Shown: one piece after another, positions 1 to 7,757 of the stretch
Numbering within the stretch: the stretch's first letter is position 1
Layout: every line of letters begins with the position of its first letter
Translations under genes and position numbers: made by a program
Notes under the pieces: generated by a model
Told to the model about the DNA's origin: nothing
What the model saw: the letters and a program-made list of their open reading frames with translations, nothing else
The model's database searches: none
NCBI RefSeq assembly: GCF_035917275.1
Contig: NZ_CP108508.1
Span: forward strand, 2,790,001-2,854,000
Source: Streptomyces sp. NBC_01237
GTDB lineage: Bacteria > Actinomycetota > Actinomycetes > Streptomycetales > Streptomycetaceae
Reading direction: 5' to 3'
Length of the DNA stretch: 64,000 nt

Positions 1-3000
1 TCGGCAGCCAGCTCGGCCTCGGTCTCGGCCGCGTGCTCGTGCTCCGCCTCGTGCTCGGCGTGCTCCGTGTGCTCGGTGAACTGACCGCTCTCGTGGTCGT
101 GCTCCTGGCCCGAGCCGCCGCGGCGCTTCTTGGAGCGCTTGCCACCGCCACCGCCGCCGCCGACGGACGTCGGCTGCTCCATGTGCACGATCACACCGCG
201 TCCGTTGCAGTGGACACAGGTCTCGGAGAAGGACTCCAGCAGACCCTGGCCCACCCGCTTGCGGGTCATCTGGACCAGGCCCAGCGAGGTGACCTCGGCG
301 ACCTGGTGCTTCGTACGGTCCCGGCCCAGGCACTCCAGCAGTCGCCGCAGCACCAGGTCCCGGTTGGACTCCAGCACCATGTCGATGAAGTCGACGACGA
401 CGATGCCACCGAGGTCGCGCAGCCGCAGCTGACGCACGATCTCCTCGGCCGCCTCCAGGTTGTTCTTGGTGACGGTCTCTTCCAGGTTGCCGCCCTGGCC
501 GGTGAACTTGCCGGTGTTGACGTCGACGACGACCATCGCCTCGGTCTTGTCGATCACCAGCGAGCCGCCGCTCGGCAGATAGACCTTGCGGTCCAGCGCC
601 TTCATCAGCTGCTCGTCGATCCGGTAGGTCGCGAAGACGTCGACCTCGGAGGTCCACCGCGACAGGCGGTCCGTCAGATCCGGGGCCACGTGCGAGACAT
701 AGCCGTGGATGGTCTCCCACGCGTCGTCACCGCTGACGATGACCTTCGAGAAGTCCTCGTTGAAGATGTCGCGGACGACCCGGACGGTCATGTCCGGCTC
801 GCCGTAGAGCAGCGTCGGCGCGTTGGAGCTGCCGCTGTTCTTCGACTTCTTCTGGATCTCCTCCCACTGCTCCTGGAGCCGCTCGACATCGCGGCGCAGC
901 TCGTCCTCGCTCGCGCCCTCGGCGGCGGTGCGCACGATGACGCCCGCGTCCTCGGGGACGATCTTCTTGAGGATGGACTTCAGCCGGGACCGCTCGGTGT
1001 CGGGCAGCTTGCGGCTGATCCCGGTCATCGAGCCCTCGGGCACGTACACCAGGTAACGGCCGGGCAGCGAGACCTGGCTGGTCAGGCGGGCGCCCTTGTG
1101 ACCGATCGGGTCCTTCGTCACCTGGACGAGGACCGACTGGCCGGACTTCAGCGCGGTCTCGATACGGCGCGGCCCGTGGGCCATGCCGAGCGCCTCGAAG
1201 TTGACCTCACCGGCGTACAGGACGGCGTTGCGGCCCTTGCCGATGTCGACGAAGGCGGCCTCCATGGACGGCAGAACGTTCTGCACCTTGCCCAGGTAGA
1301 CGTTGCCGACGTAGCTGGTGGCCTGCTCCTTGTTGACGTAGTGCTCGACGAGCACGTTGTCCTCAAGGACGCCGATCTGGGTGCGCTCGCCGTTCTGGCG
1401 GACGACCATCACCCGCTCGACGGCCTCGCGGCGGGCCAGGAACTCGGCCTCGGTGATGATCGGGACGCGACGGCGGCCCTGCTCACGGCCTTCGCGGCGG
1501 CGCTGCTTCTTCGCCTCCATACGGGTCGAGCCCTTGATGGACTGGACCTCGTCGAAGCCGGTGCCGGGCTCGCGCTCTTCCTTCTTGCGGGGCTCGCGGA
1601 CCTTGACGACCGTACGCTCCGGGTCGTCCTGGCCGTTCTCGGTCTCGGGTCCGGCGTCACCGCTGCGACGGCGGCGACGGCGACGGCGACGGCTGCTGCT
1701 CGAACCGGCGGGCGAGGAGTCGTTGTCCTCCTCGTCCTCCGCCTCGTCGGCGTACTGCCCCTGCTCGTCCTCGGAGCGGTCGGAGCGGTCGGCATGCGTC
1801 TCGTCGCCGTGCTGCTCGGCGTCGTCCGTGTCGTTGATCTCACCGCGACGACGACGGCGTCCACCGCGACGGCGACGGCGCGAGGGCCGGTCACCGTACT
1901 CGTCGGAGTCCTCGCCCTCGTGCTCGGCGTCGGCCTCGGCCTCGGGCTCGTCCTGCTCGTTGCCGGGCTGCTCGACGGGCTCATCGGCCGGGGCGGCGGG
2001 CGCGGCGGTCTGCTCGGGCTCGGCGCTCTCGCCGCGACGGCGGCGACGGCGGCGCGAGCCGCCCTGGGACGCGGCCTCGGCGGGTTCGGCCTCGGCGGGC
2101 GCGGCCTGCTGGGCGGGCTCGGCCTCGGCCGTCACCTGCTCCTCGGCCTCGTCGCTCTCGTCGTACGGCGCGACCGAACCGGCCGCGGCAGCGGCGGCAG
2201 CGGCGGTCTCGGGGGTCTGGAACATCGGCTCGGCGAAGACCGGCGCCTGGAAGACGGCCACGGCGGGGCGCGCCGCACGGCGGCCCTTGCGGGTCGGCTC
2301 CTCGACCTTGCCGGTGAACTCCGGCCTGCCCGCGGCGGCGGTGGCCCGACGGCGCTGACGGCCGCGCGGCGCGGCCTCCTCGACCTCTTCGGTCTCGGTC
2401 GCCAGCTCCTCGGCGACCGCCTCGGGAAGGCTCTCGCCGGTCTCGGCCGCCAGTTCCTCGGAGGCCGCTTCGGTGACCTGCGGGGCTCCGGCGGGGGAGG
2501 TCGCCTTGCGGGAGGCACGACGACGGCCACGGGGAGCCACCGGCTCCTCGACCGCCTCGACGGGCTCCACCACGGCCTCGGCCACCGGCTCCACGATCTC
2601 GACGGCGCTCTCCGCGGCGGCGGCCTGCGGCGCACCGGCCGGGGCCGACGCGCGGCGCCGGGCACGGGCGCGGGGTGCTGCCGGGGCCTGCGGTTCCTCG
2701 ACGGCTTCGGCGGGCTCCGCGACGGCCTCGGGCTCGGCGGACGCGGCCGGCTCGACCACGACGGCGGCCTCGGCGGTCTGCGGGGCTCCGGCGGGGGAGG
2801 TCGCCTTGCGGGAGGCACGACGACGGCCACGGGGAGCCACCGGCTCCTCGACCGCCTCGACGGGCTCCGCCACGGGCTCCACGATCTCGGCGGCGCTCTC
2901 CACGGCCTCGGGGGTCTGCGGGGCACCCGCCGGGGCGGTCGCCTTGCGGACCGCGCGGCGGCGGGCACGCGGCGCGGGGGCCTCGGCGGGCTCGGGGTCG

Positions 3001-3329
3001 GCCGGGGCCTCCACTGCCTCCACGGGTGCGGGCTCGGCGGCGCTCTCCACCGTCTCGGCGGTCTGCGGGGCACCAGCCGGAGCGGTGGCCTTACGGACCG
3101 CGCGGCGGCGTGTGCGCGCCGGGGGCGCGGCCTCGTCCGGCGCGGTGTCCGCGGCTTCGACGGCCGGTATGGCCGGCGTCACGTCTTCGGCGCCCGTGCC
3201 CGGTGCGCCCGCCGTGGGCGGGCCCGCGGGGCGGGAAGCCGCGCGGCGCCTGCGGCGCGGCGGCAGCTTGTCGCCGGGGGTGTCGTCTTCGCTGTTTCCG
3301 GTCGTACCGGGTTCGTTCGACTCAAGCAT
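1..3329 (-). CDS. rne: Ribonuclease E/G (3' end of gene outside window)
   Basis: Endoribonuclease for mRNA turnover and rRNA processing; about 1109 residues are visible and the C-terminus is cut off by the window edge. The first ~600 residues are a disordered Ala/Pro/Glu-rich extension with Arg clusters and five copies of a PAGAPQ-ending basic repeat. The catalytic part begins near residue 640. It contains VVDVNTGKFTG (~935) and IVVIDFIDM (~982), which supply the two metal-binding Asp residues of the family, then the zinc-link motif CVHCNGRG (~1038) and a His/Glu-rich tail. The start is the ATG at 3327-3329 with GGGAG about 8 bases upstream. A long basic N-terminal extension is usual in actinobacterial RNase E. 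Family assignment is firm. Confidence 0.95.
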   Translation of the reverse strand, partial: MLESNEPGTTGNSEDDTPGDKLPPRRRRRAASRPAGPPTAGAPGTGAEDVTPAIPAVEAADTAPDEAAPPARTRRRAVRKATAPAGAPQTAETVESAAEPAPVEAVEAPADPEPAEAPAPRARRRAVRKATAPAGAPQTPEAVESAAEIVEPVAEPVEAVEEPVAPRGRRRASRKATSPAGAPQTAEAAVVVEPAASAEPEAVAEPAEAVEEPQAPAAPRARARRRASAPAGAPQAAAAESAVEIVEPVAEAVVEPVEAVEEPVAPRGRRRASRKATSPAGAPQVTEAASEELAAETGESLPEAVAEELATETEEVEEAAPRGRQRRRATAAAGRPEFTGKVEEPTRKGRRAARPAVAVFQAPVFAEPMFQTPETAAAAAAAAGSVAPYDESDEAEEQVTAEAEPAQQAAPAEAEPAEAASQGGSRRRRRRRGESAEPEQTAAPAAPADEPVEQPGNEQDEPEAEADAEHEGEDSDEYGDRPSRRRRRGGRRRRRGEINDTDDAEQHGDETHADRSDRSEDEQGQYADEAEDEEDNDSSPAGSSSSRRRRRRRRRSGDAGPETENGQDDPERTVVKVREPRKKEEREPGTGFDEVQSIKGSTRMEAKKQRRREGREQGRRRVPIITEAEFLARREAVERVMVVRQNGERTQIGVLEDNVLVEHYVNKEQATSYVGNVYLGKVQNVLPSMEAAFVDIGKGRNAVLYAGEVNFEALGMAHGPRRIETALKSGQSVLVQVTKDPIGHKGARLTSQVSLPGRYLVYVPEGSMTGISRKLPDTERSRLKSILKKIVPEDAGVIVRTAAEGASEDELRRDVERLQEQWEEIQKKSKNSGSSNAPTLLYGEPDMTVRVVRDIFNEDFSKVIVSGDDAWETIHGYVSHVAPDLTDRLSRWTSEVDVFATYRIDEQLMKALDRKVYLPSGGSLVIDKTEAMVVVDVNTGKFTGQGGNLEETVTKNNLEAAEEIVRQLRLRDLGGIVVVDFIDMVLESNRDLVLRRLLECLGRDRTKHQVAEVTSLGLVQMTRKRVGQGLLESFSETCVHCNGRGVIVHMEQPTSVGGGGGGGKRSKKRRGGSGQEHDHESGQFTEHTEHAEHEAEHEHAAETEAELAA
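2478..2868 (-). repeat. Two perfect ~91-bp direct repeats 300 bp apart inside rne
   Basis: Positions 2478-2568 and 2778-2868 are identical and lie exactly 300 bp apart. They encode the same stretch at residues ~154-184 and ~254-284: Arg-rich RRRASRKATSPAGAPQ next to an acidic EPVEAVEEP segment. Diverged copies of the basic unit lie near 2930 and 3070. Exact nucleotide identity, not only protein similarity, points to a recent duplication or to gene conversion within the disordered region. Confidence 0.85.
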
Positions 3330-3557
3330 GCGGGCGGTTCTCCCGTCACGCTCCCGGGCGCCGCGTCTGATTCCGGTCCGTCACGGTCCGCATGTGGTGC
3401 GATACCGCCGTCCGGGGCGCGGGCGCCGCACAGGAGCTGATGTCTGGCTCGCCGGTTCCGTACGCGTTGTACGCACGGCCTGGCGAAAGTCTTCTGGTCA
3501 GTGCGCGGCCCGACCCAGGTGGCTCCCGAGTCCAAGGGCTGCGCTTCAACGACCGCC

Positions 3558-4340
3558 TTACGCGGAACCTGTACCTTCCGGCGCTGTCGCGACGGCAGCC
3601 TGTGCGACCGCTGGTTGAGCGGTCGGGGCTGCCTCGCGGTCAGGCGCGAGCGGGTCGGTCACCGTGCCGGACTCCTCGTCGAAGAGCCCCTGCGCCAGCC
3701 TGGTCACCGCTGCGGGGACCGGCGGCGCGAGGTCGGCCACAGCTCGGAGACCGGACAGGACGTCGTCGGGTCGCACGGCAGGTGTCACGTGCCGAACAAC
3801 CAGCCGCAGTATCGCACAGGGCTTGTCCCCGGGCCTATCAGGCTGTGGATCAAGAGCCTGCAGGTCGGCGACGGCGGCACGGGCGTCGAAGGTCCGCATC
3901 CCGTTCTTCGCGCGGCGCTGGACCTCGACGGTCTCGGCGTCGTTGAAGGCGGAGACGGCCCTGCGGGCGTCCTCGGACGTGACTCCGTCGAGGCGCATCT
4001 CCCAGACGGAGGCGGTCAGCCGGTCGGCGAGACCCGAGGTACGGGCCTCCACCGCGTCGGTGACGTCGAGACCGTCCGGCAGCGACGCGTTGAGCAGGTC
4101 GCGCAGTACGTCGGGATCACGCGCCTCGGTGAGGGCGATCTCCAGGAACTCGGCCTCGCTGCCCGTGCCGGTGGGGGCGGCATTGGCGTACGACACCTTG
4201 GGGTGGGGGGTGAAGCCCGCCGAGTACGCCATCGGCACCTCGGAGCGGCGCAGTGCCCGCTCGAAGGCCCGCTGGAAGTCTCGGTGGCTGGTGAACCGGA
4301 GGCGGCCGCGCTTGGTGTAGCGCAGGCGGATGCGCTGCAC
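3558..4340 (-). CDS. TIGR03936 family (DUF2344) radical-SAM-associated protein
   Basis: Protein of 260 aa starting MQRIRLRYTKRGRLRFTSHRD, the conserved N-terminus of the DUF2344/TIGR03936 family, whose members accompany or are fused to the TIGR03960 radical SAM protein found here at 5780-7705. Its biochemical role is not established. The listed start is the GTG at 4338-4340. An in-frame CTG at 4380-4382 has GGAG 8 bases upstream and would add LGKRQPEGPPPAPA, so the true start may be that CTG. The last ~40 residues are Ala/Thr/Pro-rich. It lies 228 bp upstream of rne and is probably expressed with it. Confidence 0.85.
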   Translation of the reverse strand: MQRIRLRYTKRGRLRFTSHRDFQRAFERALRRSEVPMAYSAGFTPHPKVSYANAAPTGTGSEAEFLEIALTEARDPDVLRDLLNASLPDGLDVTDAVEARTSGLADRLTASVWEMRLDGVTSEDARRAVSAFNDAETVEVQRRAKNGMRTFDARAAVADLQALDPQPDRPGDKPCAILRLVVRHVTPAVRPDDVLSGLRAVADLAPPVPAAVTRLAQGLFDEESGTVTDPLAPDREAAPTAQPAVAQAAVATAPEGTGSA

Positions 4341-4463
4341 TGCCGGTGCGGGCGGCGGGCCTTCGGGCTGTCGCTTGCCCAGTGGTTCTTCTCCTCGGTG
4401 CGGGGCGGGCGCGGTGGCGCGCCGCCCACGAAATACGGGTGGCCCCGGGGTGCCCGTACCGGC

Positions 4464-5651
4464 TCACCCCCGCTTGGTGAATCGCTCTCCGAGCGGGGAG
4501 ATCTCTGGTGCCTGCGCCGCGCTGGGGACAGTCGTTGTTTGTTGCGCACCACCCAGCGTACGCGCAGCAACCACGCCCTGTTCCCCGGCCCGGGGGTCCG
4601 GCCCTCCCCCGACCAGTGCCCGCCAGGCGTCCCGCCGGGCCTGCCGGACGCTCTCGCGGGCCGCGCGCAGGGCGCCGCGTGCGGCCCGTCCGGCCTCCAC
4701 GGCGGCCCGTTTGGCGGGGGCCCAGACCGCGTCGCGCACGAAATGTCCGACCGGGGTGCACACGGTGCGGTAGACCCAGGCCACCGGCGCGCCGACCAGA
4801 TGCCACGCCAGCCAGGCCAGGGCCCGGCCGACCGCCCGGGAGAGGTACCCGGCGACGCGCCAGGCGACCCCGATCGCGGTGCCGATCTCGCGGCAGACCG
4901 GAACGAGGACGCGCGTGTACACCCAGGAGACGGGGACGACGAGCAGCGTGCGGATCAGCCACACGCAGGCCGTCGCGAGAGCGTTCCCGACGGCGGCGAG
5001 ACCCCGCCCCAGCAGGGCGAGCAGCCAGGAGATGCCGTGTCCGACCGGGGTGAGGACCGCCCCGTACAGCCACACCACCGGGACGACGAGCCCGTACCGC
5101 ACCAGCGGCACCACCACGTACCGCCACAGGCCCACCACCGGGCGGACGAACACCGTGGTCAGCAGCCATCCCAGCGCGGTGCCGATGCCCCGTCCGGCCG
5201 GGGCGAGCAGCGAGCGGTACAGCCAGGTGAGCCCGTGGCCCAGTGGAGTGAGGACCGCCTCGTACAGCCACACCAGCGGGACGACGAGCCCGTACCGGAC
5301 CAGCGGCACCACCAGGTAGCGCCAGAGGCCGGTCCAGAGCCGGACGAACAGGGCCGTGGCCAGCCACAGCAGGGCGTGGCCGAGCGGGGTGAGGACCATG
5401 CGGTACAGCCAGGCCGACGGGATCACGACGAGTACGTCGCACAGCCACGCCAGGGCCCGGCCGAGGGGGCGCAGCAGTACACGTTCGGCGGCGTGCCAGG
5501 TGGCGGCGAGCGCGTCCCAGACCATGCGTACGGGCAGCACGACCACCAGGACCACGATCCGGACCGGAATCCTGACCAGGGTGGTCAGGCAGCCCTCGCC
5601 GGACTCGTACCGCGCGGGCGCCTGGTGCTTGCCGTATTCCATGCCGTACAT
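4464..5651 (-). CDS. Hypothetical repetitive multi-pass membrane protein
   Basis: Protein of up to 395 aa with no function I recognise. After a short N-terminus it has repeated membrane modules, each with a Leu/Val/Trp-rich hydrophobic stretch followed by a WLYxxVLTPLGH-type motif. Copies end near SAWLYRMVLTPLGH, VWLYEAVLTPLGH, VWLYGAVLTPVGH, SWVYTRVLVPVCR and AWVYRTVCTPVGH, about 65-75 residues apart. The phrase LWRYLVVPLVRYGLVVP occurs twice with one change. The C-terminal ~90 residues are basic and Ala/Arg-rich, then polar. The start is uncertain: ATG 5649-5651 and ATG 5640-5642 both lack a clear ribosome site, and a terminator-like hairpin ends 5 bases upstream. It separates the two radical-SAM partner genes. 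Confidence 0.6.
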   Translation of the reverse strand: MYGMEYGKHQAPARYESGEGCLTTLVRIPVRIVVLVVVLPVRMVWDALAATWHAAERVLLRPLGRALAWLCDVLVVIPSAWLYRMVLTPLGHALLWLATALFVRLWTGLWRYLVVPLVRYGLVVPLVWLYEAVLTPLGHGLTWLYRSLLAPAGRGIGTALGWLLTTVFVRPVVGLWRYVVVPLVRYGLVVPVVWLYGAVLTPVGHGISWLLALLGRGLAAVGNALATACVWLIRTLLVVPVSWVYTRVLVPVCREIGTAIGVAWRVAGYLSRAVGRALAWLAWHLVGAPVAWVYRTVCTPVGHFVRDAVWAPAKRAAVEAGRAARGALRAARESVRQARRDAWRALVGGGPDPRAGEQGVVAARTLGGAQQTTTVPSAAQAPEISPLGERFTKRG

Positions 5652-5656
5652 GACGC

Positions 5657-5692
5657 GATGGCCCGGTCCGGGGTTTCCCGGACCGGGCCATC
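5657..5692 (-). terminator. Perfect 16-bp hairpin after the TIGR03960 gene
   Basis: Positions 5657-5672 and 5677-5692 are perfect inverted copies (GATGGCCCGGTCCGGG arm) with a 4-base loop. The hairpin lies about 90 bases after the radical SAM stop codon on the minus strand and only 5 bases before the start of the membrane protein gene. It may terminate, or it may act on translation of the downstream gene. Confidence 0.7.
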
Positions 5693-5779
5693 GTCACCGA
5701 GCTGTCACTCGCGCGGCCGCGGGCGGTTACGCGCCGCGCGCCCGCCGGGCCCCGCGGGGTCGGGCGGAGCGCCGTGGGG

Positions 5780-7705
5780 CTACTTCACGACCGTGAGCGG
5801 CAGGAGCTTCTTGCCGGTCGGGCCGATCTGGATGCTGGTGTCCATCTGCGGGCAGACGCCGCAGTCGAAGCACGGGGTCCAGCGGCAGTCCTCGACCTCG
5901 GTCTCGTCGAGCGAGTCCTGCCAGTCCTCCCAGAGCCAGTCCTTGTCGAGGCCGGAGTCCAGGTGGTCCCAGGGCAGGACCTCCTCGTACGTCCGCTCCC
6001 GGGTGGTGTACCAGTCGACGTCCACGCCGAATTCGGGCAGCGCCTTCTGCGCGCTGGCCATCCAGAGGTCGTAGCTGAAGTGCTCGCGCCAGCCGTCGAA
6101 ACGGCCGCCGGCCTCGTAGACCGCGCGGATGACGGAGCCCACCCGGCGGTCGCCGCGCGAGAGCAGTCCCTCGACGATGCCGGGCTTGCCGTCGTGGTAG
6201 CGGAAGCCGATGGAGCGGCCGTACTTCTTGTCGCCGCGGATCTTGTCGCGGAGCTTCGTCAGCCGGGCGTCGGTCTCCTCGGCGCTGAGCTGCGGGGCCC
6301 ACTGGAAGGGCGTGTGCGGCTTGGGTACGAAGCCGCCGATGGAGACGGTGCAGCGGATGTCGTTCTGGCCGGAGACCTCGCGGCCCTTGGCGATCACGTT
6401 GACCGCCATGTCACCGATCTGGAGGACGTCCTCGTCGGTCTCGGTGGGCAGGCCGCACATGAAGTACAGCTTCACCTGGCGCCAGCCGTTGCCGTACGCG
6501 GTGGAGACCGTACGGATCAGGTCCTCCTCCGAGACCATCTTGTTGATGACCTTGCGCAGGCGCTCGGAGCCGCCCTCGGGGGCGAAGGTGAGACCGGAGC
6601 GGCGGCCGTTGCGGGTCAGCTCGTTGGCCAGGTCCACGTTGAACGCGTCGACGCGGGTGGAGGGCAGCGAGAGCCCGATCTTGTCCTCGGTGTACCGGTC
6701 GGCGAGGCCCTTGGCGATCTCGCCGATCTCGCTGTGGTCGGCGGAGGACAGGGACAGCAGGCCGACCTCCTCGAAGCCGGTGGCCTTGAGACCCTTCTCG
6801 ACCATCTCGCCGATGCCGGTGATGCTTCGCTCCCGCACGGGGCGCGTGATCATGCCGGCCTGGCAGAAACGGCAGCCGCGGGTGCAGCCGCGGAAGATCT
6901 CGACGGACATCCGCTCGTGGACGGTCTCGGCGAGCGGGACCAGCGGCTGCTTGGGGTAGGGCCATTCGTCGAGGTCCATGACGGTGTGCTTGGACACCCG
7001 CCACGGCACGCCGGACCTGTTGGGCACGACCCGGCCGATGCGGCCGTCGGGGAGGTACTCGACGTCGTAGAAGCGCGGGACGTAGACACCGCCCGTCTTC
7101 GACAGCCGGAAGAGCACCTCGTCACGGCCACCGGGACGGCCTTCGGCCTTCCAGGCCCGGACGATCTCGGTGATCTCCAGGACGGCCTGCTCGCCGTCGC
7201 CGATGACCGCGCAGTCGATGAACCGCGCGATCGGCTCGGGGTTGAACGCCGCGTGGCCGCCCGCGAGCACGATCGGGTCGTCGACCGTACGGTCCGCGGC
7301 CTCCAGCGGGATGCCCGCGAGGTCGAGGGCGGTGAGCATGTTGGTGTAACCGAGCTCGGTGGAGAAGCTGAGGCCGAAGACGTCGAAGGCGCCGACGGGC
7401 CGGTGGCTGTCCACGGTGAACTGGGGGACCCGGTGCTCACGCATCAGCGCTTCGAGGTCGGGCCAGACGCTGTAGGTGCGTTCGGCGAGGACCCCTTCGC
7501 GCTCGTTGAGCACCTCGTAGAGGATCATGACGCCCTGGTTGGGGAGTCCGACCTCGTAGGCGTCGGGGTACATGAGGGCCCAGCGGACGTCGCAGCTGTC
7601 CCACTCCTTGACGGTGGAGTTCAGCTCACCGCCGACGTACTGGATGGGCTTCTGCACATGCGGGAGCAGAGCTTCGAGCTGTGGGAAGACCGACTCGGCA
7701 GACAT
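5780..7705 (-). CDS. TIGR03960 family B12-binding-domain radical SAM protein
   Basis: Protein of 641 aa. The N-terminal ~200 residues (MYPDAYEVGLPNQGVMILYEVLN, GGHAAFNPEPIARF) form a cobalamin-binding-like domain. The radical SAM core carries the 4Fe-4S motif CTRGCRFCQAG near residue 275 (CxxxCxxC). The C-terminus has a second Cys cluster, CRWTPCFDCGVCP, probably an extra metal site. Family TIGR03960 is usually encoded beside TIGR03936 (here 3558-4340); the substrate of the pair is unknown. The start ATG is well supported by homology at MSAESVFPQLE. It is the first gene of a leftward group leading to rne. Confidence 0.92.
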   Translation of the reverse strand: MSAESVFPQLEALLPHVQKPIQYVGGELNSTVKEWDSCDVRWALMYPDAYEVGLPNQGVMILYEVLNEREGVLAERTYSVWPDLEALMREHRVPQFTVDSHRPVGAFDVFGLSFSTELGYTNMLTALDLAGIPLEAADRTVDDPIVLAGGHAAFNPEPIARFIDCAVIGDGEQAVLEITEIVRAWKAEGRPGGRDEVLFRLSKTGGVYVPRFYDVEYLPDGRIGRVVPNRSGVPWRVSKHTVMDLDEWPYPKQPLVPLAETVHERMSVEIFRGCTRGCRFCQAGMITRPVRERSITGIGEMVEKGLKATGFEEVGLLSLSSADHSEIGEIAKGLADRYTEDKIGLSLPSTRVDAFNVDLANELTRNGRRSGLTFAPEGGSERLRKVINKMVSEEDLIRTVSTAYGNGWRQVKLYFMCGLPTETDEDVLQIGDMAVNVIAKGREVSGQNDIRCTVSIGGFVPKPHTPFQWAPQLSAEETDARLTKLRDKIRGDKKYGRSIGFRYHDGKPGIVEGLLSRGDRRVGSVIRAVYEAGGRFDGWREHFSYDLWMASAQKALPEFGVDVDWYTTRERTYEEVLPWDHLDSGLDKDWLWEDWQDSLDETEVEDCRWTPCFDCGVCPQMDTSIQIGPTGKKLLPLTVVK

Positions 7706-7757
7706 CTCGCGAACCTTCGTGAGCTGGCAGGGGTGACCATCCAGCGTACCCCGCTGT

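Noticed and set aside
33..3440. A 1135-aa open frame on the plus strand
   Set aside because: It is antisense to rne, has no ribosome site, and its Leu/Gly/Asp-rich composition comes from the GC codon structure of the opposite strand.
4117..5697. A 526-aa minus-strand frame across the membrane protein gene
   Set aside because: Arg/Pro/Gly-rich shadow of the repetitive membrane protein in another frame, crossing two gene junctions.
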